Source: Odoribacter splanchnicus DSM 20712 | GTDB lineage: Bacteria; Bacteroidota; Bacteroidia; Bacteroidales; Marinifilaceae | Length of the DNA stretch: 64,000 bases | Direction: 5' to 3' | Assembly: GCF_000190535.1 (NCBI RefSeq) | Contig: NC_015160.1 | Span: forward strand, 186,001-250,000 | Shown here: positions 63,078 to 64,000 of the stretch, in pieces | Numbering within the stretch: position 1 is the first letter of the stretch | How the letters are laid out: every line of letters begins with the position of its first letter | The notes under the pieces: model-generated | What the model was told of the DNA's origin: nothing | Databases searched by the model: none | The model's input: the letters and a program-made list of their open reading frames with translations, nothing else | Made by a program: the position numbers and the translations under genes

Positions 63078-64000
63078 ATGAATAACAGATATATGAAATA
63101 CTGTCTTGTATTGGCGGCCTTGTTGTTGGCAGCTTGTTCTTCCAAGGACGATGTGTTCGATAAATCTCCTTCGCAACGCAGCAGCGAGAGTATTACAGCC
63201 TTGAAAGCCGAACTTGTGAATGCGCCTTATGGCTGGCGGGTACTCTATTTTCCCAAAACCGACTCGCTGTTGTTCTCCAATCCGTCGGAACTGATCTCTC
63301 AACATGGATTCAGGGGGCACTACGGTTATGGCGGCGACTGCTTCACGATGAAGTTTGCGGCTGACAATACCGTAGAGATGTGGGCAGATTTCACCGACCA
63401 AACAGCGGCTGAGGCCGTGAAGAGCGAATACCTTATCGGCCGAAACAGCTTCACCCAATTGAGTTTCTCTACATATAACTATATACACAGACTCGTGAAC
63501 GACCGCTTTGCCGGAGCTTCAGATTTCCTTTATATGGGCAAGAATGAGGATGGAGACTTGGTGTTTCGCACGGCTACTTACCTGCAGCCGGCACGCGAAT
63601 ACATAGTCTTCACCAAGCTGAGAAGCGCAGAGGAGACAACAGGCTTCGTGCGGAAAGCTTACGATAATCGCACATTCTTTGAGCAGATGGTCAATCCGCA
63701 GCTCCTTATACATAGGGGCGGACGCACCTATTTCCGGAGCGACATCTACATCAAGCGCAATGTGGAGACCAATCAGGCTTTGCTCAAGGAAATCAAGGAA
63801 AAGAAATACTATCTCTTCCTTTTCACCCAAAAGAAGAATCCCATCCCGGGCTACCCTGCCAAAGAGATGACCGGCCTTGGCTCTGGATATGCCGGGACAG
63901 AGCACGGCATAACATTCAGAGCTGGTCTGCGCTACGACAGTAAGACCATGTTTTTCGACTTTCAGCGTAAGGGCAACCGATTTGTGGCTGAACTGGTATC
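63078..64000 (+). CDS. DUF4302-type lipoprotein (runs off right edge)
   Basis: The frame is open from ATG 63078 (or ATG 63093) to the window end, at least 307 aa. From 63093 the start MKYCLVLAALLLAAC is a lipoprotein signal (lipobox LAAC). The following text, KSPSQRSSESITALKAELVN, APYGWRVLYFPKT, FTMKFAADNTVEMWADF, RTATYLQPAREYIVFTKL and NPIPGYPAKEMTG, has the N-terminal pattern of DUF4302 proteins, surface lipoproteins of unknown function encoded with SusCD and zinc-peptidase-like genes. It is probably a further surface component of the importer. Seven bases separate it from the previous stop. Confidence 0.8.
   Translation, partial: MNNRYMKYCLVLAALLLAACSSKDDVFDKSPSQRSSESITALKAELVNAPYGWRVLYFPKTDSLLFSNPSELISQHGFRGHYGYGGDCFTMKFAADNTVEMWADFTDQTAAEAVKSEYLIGRNSFTQLSFSTYNYIHRLVNDRFAGASDFLYMGKNEDGDLVFRTATYLQPAREYIVFTKLRSAEETTGFVRKAYDNRTFFEQMVNPQLLIHRGGRTYFRSDIYIKRNVETNQALLKEIKEKKYYLFLFTQKKNPIPGYPAKEMTGLGSGYAGTEHGITFRAGLRYDSKTMFFDFQRKGNRFVAELV

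Larger units (their letters stand above)
51280..64000. mobile_element. Candidate integrated element or acquired island
   Basis: The segment starts where gldD is cut, opens with two recombinase genes, contains a 31-bp repeat array and recombinase-site-like repeats, and continues into an uptake operon whose codon use is visibly different (frequent CGC, GGC, GCC, CTG) from the chromosomal genes to the left. No conjugation, replication or phage structural genes are visible, so it may be a small integrative element, a decayed one, or an island mobilised in trans. The right end is outside the window, and I could not find flanking direct repeats. Confidence 0.45.

Overview
The window reads as a chromosomal segment of an anaerobic gut Bacteroidales. 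Supporting this are Bacteroidetes-type promoters (TTTG / TAnnTTTG), a hybrid two-component regulator, SusC/SusD, a Rho with a long charged insert, truncated gldD, pyruvate:ferredoxin oxidoreductase and a trimeric [FeFe]-hydrogenase. An Odoribacter/Butyricimonas-like host is my inference from the hydrogenase plus gene style; no rRNA or other taxonomic marker is present. I saw no tRNA, rRNA or CRISPR array.

Layout. 0-4.5 kb: a patchwork of gene ends and remnants (a C-terminal glutaminase piece, a frameshifted tail), an RteC-like regulator behind a long structured leader, a probable 49-aa membrane protein and a ROK sugar kinase. 4.5-12.8 kb: a glycan locus without SusCD: hybrid two-component regulator, divergent GH43-like lipoprotein, Tat-exported GH125 mannosidase and MFS sugar permease. 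12.9-16 kb: tatAC and rho. 16.0-17.8 kb: an IS1182-type insertion sequence. 18-27 kb: AAA ATPase with an operator palindrome on its promoter, nifJ-type pyruvate:ferredoxin oxidoreductase, decayed thioredoxin-family and fumarase/aspartase genes, a phosphoesterase, a lone receiver protein and a fimbrillin-like lipoprotein. 27.4-35.9 kb: a ten-gene minus-strand operon encoding the bifurcating-type hydrogenase HydABC preceded by a conserved accessory cassette (two DRTGG proteins, two GHKL ATPases, a PHP protein, a thioredoxin-like ferredoxin and a hydrogenase-like Fe-S protein with an altered active site). 36-51 kb: an AT-rich lipoprotein, small lipoprotein, USP-like protein, a giant metalloprotease/propeller/barrel protein, ligA with extra HhH modules, clpC, Lrp- and TetR-type regulators, and a PafA-like phosphatase with a degenerate metal site.

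51.3-64 kb looks acquired: gldD is truncated at about 51.28 kb, next to a tyrosine recombinase broken by one stop codon at its catalytic Arg, an intact serine recombinase, a four-copy 31-bp repeat array, a candidate leader RNA/attenuator, and then a nutrient-uptake operon (FecA-like receptor, SusC, SusD, degenerate zinc-peptidase lipoprotein, DUF4302 lipoprotein running off the right edge) with different codon use.

How it fits together: nifJ makes reduced ferredoxin from pyruvate, and HydABC can combine that ferredoxin with NADH to release H2. The accessory cassette is the best candidate for an incompletely described redox or H2-sensing system. A second theme is enzyme families whose catalytic residues are replaced (GH43, PafA, zinc peptidase, hydrogenase paralogue, AAA Walker B). 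These calls rest on family motifs recalled from memory, not on alignments.
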